The position numbers and the translations under genes were made by a program. The notes beneath the pieces were generated by a model, which did not search any database, was not told the DNA's origin, and saw nothing but the letters and a program-made list of their open reading frames with translations. This document shows positions 60,183 to 64,000 of a stretch of DNA of 64,000 nt, one piece after another. The DNA comes from Chondrosia reniformis (lineage: Eukaryota > Porifera > Demospongiae > Chondrillida > Chondrillidae), in NCBI GenBank assembly GCA_947172415.1, contig OX359192.1, positions 1,428,501-1,492,500 on the forward strand, given 5' to 3'. Within the stretch, counting starts at the first letter, position 1; each line of letters begins with the position of its first letter.

Positions 60183-63100
60183 TTAAAGACTTGATTCCTC
60201 TTGGCTTTGGTACTCATTGCAGTATCCTTCAGGGTTAACTTCTGATTCATTGGACATAGGAGAAGCAAACACAATACCTACGTATATATAAACACATGTT
60301 ATATGTACGTATGTATATCAGGTAGTTAAAGATGGTCACATTAGTCTGCATATATATGTATATAAAGAACTAATTTTATATAATGCTTAAGCACATACAA
60401 GTATCTTAGATAGCTGCAACAGCTAGTGTTTGCTTACCGGCTTGTCTCTCTGGAGTATCTGCCTTCCTGTATATATACATAAAATGAAATATGGTAATAT
60501 ATATACATACAATATGCATTATGTATGTACGTATGTGTTTGTCAATAATTGAGTCAAATGGTATACACCTACGTAGATACATGTATGTGTGTTTGTCAAT
60601 AGTTGATCATGAGTAATGGTACATGTATACATGGATGGTACATCTAGATACATGTGTAAGTATTTCTTAAGCTCATGCATCATGTAATCAACTGTACATG
60701 TACTTACAATTTTCTCTTTCGATTATGATGTCTGACCATTACAAGAAGGCCCAACACTGAGGCTATTGTGACAATAGCTAGTAGTATTAGTCCTAGGACA
60801 ATGGCAACTGGTGTAGCACTCTCTTGTGAGCCAATTGCACTGTCGTCAACAAAAGAAGAATTAGGAGAGTCCAATATGAATTGTTTTGATGGTGAATATT
60901 CACCAAATCCAGCACTGGTGTTACACCTGACCTATATAGTATGTATGTATTACATGATAAGTTGACTTATTGAGCATCAGCAACATTTATTTAAACAATA
61001 ATCTGAACATTTCAACCCATAGGTCTTCAACAACAGAAATAATTAACAGGGAACCAGTTAAATTTTGAGGTGTCGACATGCATATGGTTAGATGAGTGAT
61101 GTACTGTACATAAAACAACATGAATGAACCCATATACTATTATTTACATATATATATATATATATATACATGGTACTAAATTTGAAATGATATTGGGTAT
61201 GTTCATATACACATACAGATATAAATTTGGATACTTGATCATCAGTTTGTGACCATGTAATCACGTATCTATAGTATATGTGTTATATAATGGTAAGATG
61301 TACAGTTCTATAGATTATTGCTAATATGGACACATACGTATACTAGTTGAAACACCCAATTAACAATTTTCATGTTTCTTATATAGTACTTAGCTCATTT
61401 AAAAACTTTAACCAGATAGATAGACAGATAGATTTCAATTTGATGGACCAATCAATTAAAGTTGCTGGTTTATGTGGGTGTCCTGTAGGTATTGCACCAA
61501 CCTTAACGTCATAAGAGCCTTGTTTTAATTCTATGGTTAGAGACGTGTCTGAAGCAGCAGTGTCAATAGTCTGTGGAAGACACAGTGCATAAGTAATTAT
61601 TAATGCAATAATATGTAACTATCACCAGTCATCCTTACTGTGTTAACAACTGTATCGTTCTTTAGTTTGCCTCTCAAATCGAATTGGCAGGATAACAATT
61701 CACCATTCTTTTTATCTGGAAGCATCCATTTTAACAGAACCTTTGAATTGCTGAGTAAATCAACGTCAACAATGTTTGGAGCACTTGGAACTGCAGAAAA
61801 TATCAAACCAACATAATAGTGTGTGTAGCTATAGCAGTAACTGCAATCAATATGCAAGCACCCCTGTCATTTTCACTAGTTAGGTTAATAATGTTTTGGG
61901 ACTGTGTTATATATATCCTATATACGTACACTAATAATGGTACAACTGTATTATGTTTGTCTGTATATTTTTATCTAGACATTCTACATAAGATCTTAAT
62001 TTGGCAGTAAAATAGTTTTGACCTCATTGTGTAGGTAGAAGTTCATATTAGACTTGATGGCAATGGGATTAATACATGAAAAATCAAACCATCATGAAAA
62101 CGTAAATTTTAAATACAGTATGATCATTTTAAGAAATAAAACCAATTGCATCCTAATTTTAGTGGTAAAGTAACTACACTGTATATGTACTGTATAATAT
62201 CTATATATTATAATTACATATACATATAGTCAATAGTAAATGGTGCTCTTTGTTTCATAGGCACATTTACAAGCACATACCATCTTCTGGTGTCAGAACT
62301 GTAACTTCTCTGCTAAATGGACCATCCCCTACTGAAGTGCTAAAAGAAATGCTGATCAAGTATTTGGTGTAAGGCCTCAAATGTTCAATCAGTAAGGAAG
62401 TGTTTTGTGTTTCTAACAAAATGTCTGAAGTCATTTCGGGATCAGTTATCTTCAGTGTATAATGATCAAGAGATCCACTTAGGGTTTCATCCAAAGTCAC
62501 ATTCCATTCAACAAATATGGAGTATGGAGATGTAGCACTTATCTTTATGAAGTCAGGAGATGTAGCTGGCACTGTAAAATAGAAAATAGAGATGGTATAC
62601 ACCATTATATACAGTATATATACAATACATTTTATTCATACCAAAGTATTAAACGTATATTTATTTGCTGTGTGCTATAAAGCCAGGCAAGTAATCATGT
62701 AGCATACAAAGATGGCCCCATTTGTATATACACATATGTATAAACAATATATAATATACCATTATCAGCCTGTTACCATGTCAATGGGGTATAATTTAAA
62801 TTATACAGTAGTTATAGCGAGGACTATAACGACTACAGAGAATTTGACTACTATGGCCAATTAATGAATGCAAAGAAAAAGCCAAATATTCCCAAGGTCA
62901 CTGATGAAAGGTGGAATTCCCAGAAACAACTGTCTGACCAGTGGAGTAGAAGAAGAAAAAAAGACTCCAGTATCTTCATCCAAAACTCTCTCCAGGTTTA
63001 GTTCCATATAAGCTTTTTACAGAGTAGGCATAGCACATGTAGGAAAATGGTGTATTAGATTATTCATGCATGGAGTCAGCATTTTGCATTATAGATATGG

Positions 63101-64000
63101 CACCTTATTATAATATGGCCCATTGCCATAGTAATAGGTGATATGTATAACAAGTGACAGAAGGCTAGTAGCACAATGTGTATATGTTTGGCTGTTAAGG
63201 TAATACCTTCAATGTTGGTTGTCAAATAGACTACTTTTTCATTTGATGGGCCTAAATCATGTAAACTACCAGCTCTGACAAGAAAACTATACATAGTTTG
63301 GCTCTTTAATTTTGTCATCAAGAAATGAGTTGTATGAGATTGGGCAGTGGTGACTTTTCCATTGTCAATGTCGAATGCTTTGATGAGGTAATACTTCACA
63401 AAATCACTATAGCAGTCTGGTGGGTCCCATGTTAGAATGACAGCTGAGGAGTTTACAGTATGTGCTACTAGGTTGGTTGGTGCACAAAGCTTTTCTGAAA
63501 AAGAATAAGAAGATTGGTAAAAGATATAAATGTTACATGCCAACAACAGGTCTTCTAAAGCTCCATATAGGTATACCATAAGACATTATAGTCTAAGGAA
63601 ATTGTGTTTAGTCTATTCTCTTTACATTTCCCATAGCTTCATAGCTTTAATAACCATATTATTTGGAATATGGTATTTTAGACTATTTACGTGTATATAG
63701 TACTGCATATAATTACCTGGACATTCTAGTGGAGTGGAGCACTGGTTTCCATTTTTAAATAAACTTGAACAAAAGCATCCTGGATTACATAGTGAAAAGT
63801 CTCCCTTGGGATTATAGCAAGAAGGCTCAATGATGGGGCCACATGGATAGAAAGTCTTTCCATTTGGACAAGATGGCTCTGTAAAGGATCATAAAAATAA
63901 TTTTTAAGCCTACTATATAAACTGAAGAGCCTATTCCTATAAATACTTTAAACTCACTACATTCTGCTGGTATTTCAACTTCACTAAAACCAAATTTGGT
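60183..64000 (-). CDS. TIL/FN3 single-pass receptor, 5' part outside the window
   Basis: Exons seen, in transcript order: 64000-63958 (partial), 63878-63717, 63494-63207, 62571-62281, 61790-61639, 61570-61502, 60931-60720 (approximate donor), 60466-60438 and 60277-60183. The ectodomain starts with a cysteine-rich TIL-like module (AECKPSCPNGKTFYPCG, CNPGCFCSS), then three fibronectin III domains: CAPTNLVAHTVNSSAVILTW, SPYSIFVEWNV and SNSKVLLKWMLPDKKNGE…DVKVRCNTSAGFGEYSPS. A transmembrane helix follows (AIVLGLILLAIVTIASVLGL) with basic stop-transfer HHNRKRK, then a tail of about 45 residues holding EGYCNEYQSQ, a YxN-type SH2-binding motif. The TIL exon and the first two FN3 exons are phase 1-1, the mark of exon shuffling. 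The likely role is adhesion or signalling at the cell surface. What precedes the TIL module is unknown. Confidence 0.87.
62868..63070. repeat. Dispersed repeat copy (family A) in a receptor intron
   Basis: GTCACTGATGAAAGGTGGAA, CCAGAAACAACTGTCTGACC, GTATCTTCATCCAAAACTCT and ATGTAGGAAAATGGTGTATT match the copy at 25.7 kb at about 85%. Confidence 0.82.

Overview
The window is AT-rich metazoan DNA with short GT-AG introns and dense genes. It looks like a demosponge genome of the Amphimedon type. The main evidence is a sponge-style short-chain collagen, a fibrinogen-domain membrane protein, an SRCR exon, a TIL/FN3 receptor, an intron-less TKL-like kinase and many small hairpin repeats. The species is an inference; no assembly comparison was possible.

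Layout. 1-3.17 kb holds repeats, chiefly a 22-bp minisatellite with no believable gene. At 3.2-4.9 kb (-) is a two-exon coiled-coil gene. It starts 109 bp from UBA6 (5.0-21.4 kb, +), an E1 ubiquitin-activating enzyme for which all 33 exons could be placed (1016 aa). UBA6 intron 11 contains a complete collagen gene on the other strand. Intron 13 is filled by about 47 copies of its own 3' splice site plus the first bases of the next exon. Next come an intron-less EF-hand gene (21.9 kb, +) and a six-exon basic protein of unknown role (22.8-24.9 kb, +). At 25-28.3 kb are an orphan SRCR exon, a long perfect foldback element and a partial 7TM receptor. A nine-exon APH-type phosphotransferase lies at 30.2-32.4 kb (+). 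32.4-36.1 kb has no recognisable gene.

The - strand then carries a KH-domain gene with two amyloid/RHIM-like repeat exons (36.1-42.1 kb) and a single-exon protein kinase (44.6-45.4 kb). A TTLL6/13-type tubulin polyglutamylase (46.0-54.1 kb, -) sits head-to-head with a coiled-coil gene (54.1-56.1 kb, +). Only 24 bp separate the two start codons, and that gap contains a consensus RFX X-box, suggesting a shared ciliary promoter. The window ends with a type II membrane fibrinogen-domain protein (57.0-58.4 kb, -) and the 3' part of a TIL-FN3-TM receptor (60.2 kb to the window edge, -).

Repeats are rich: a tRNA-derived SINE family (three copies), several MITE/foldback families that share one hairpin core, and many minisatellites inside introns. 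No retrovirus-like or capsid-bearing element was recognised. Splice joins were made by eye from phase and GT/AG, and most agree with conserved protein alignment recalled from family knowledge.
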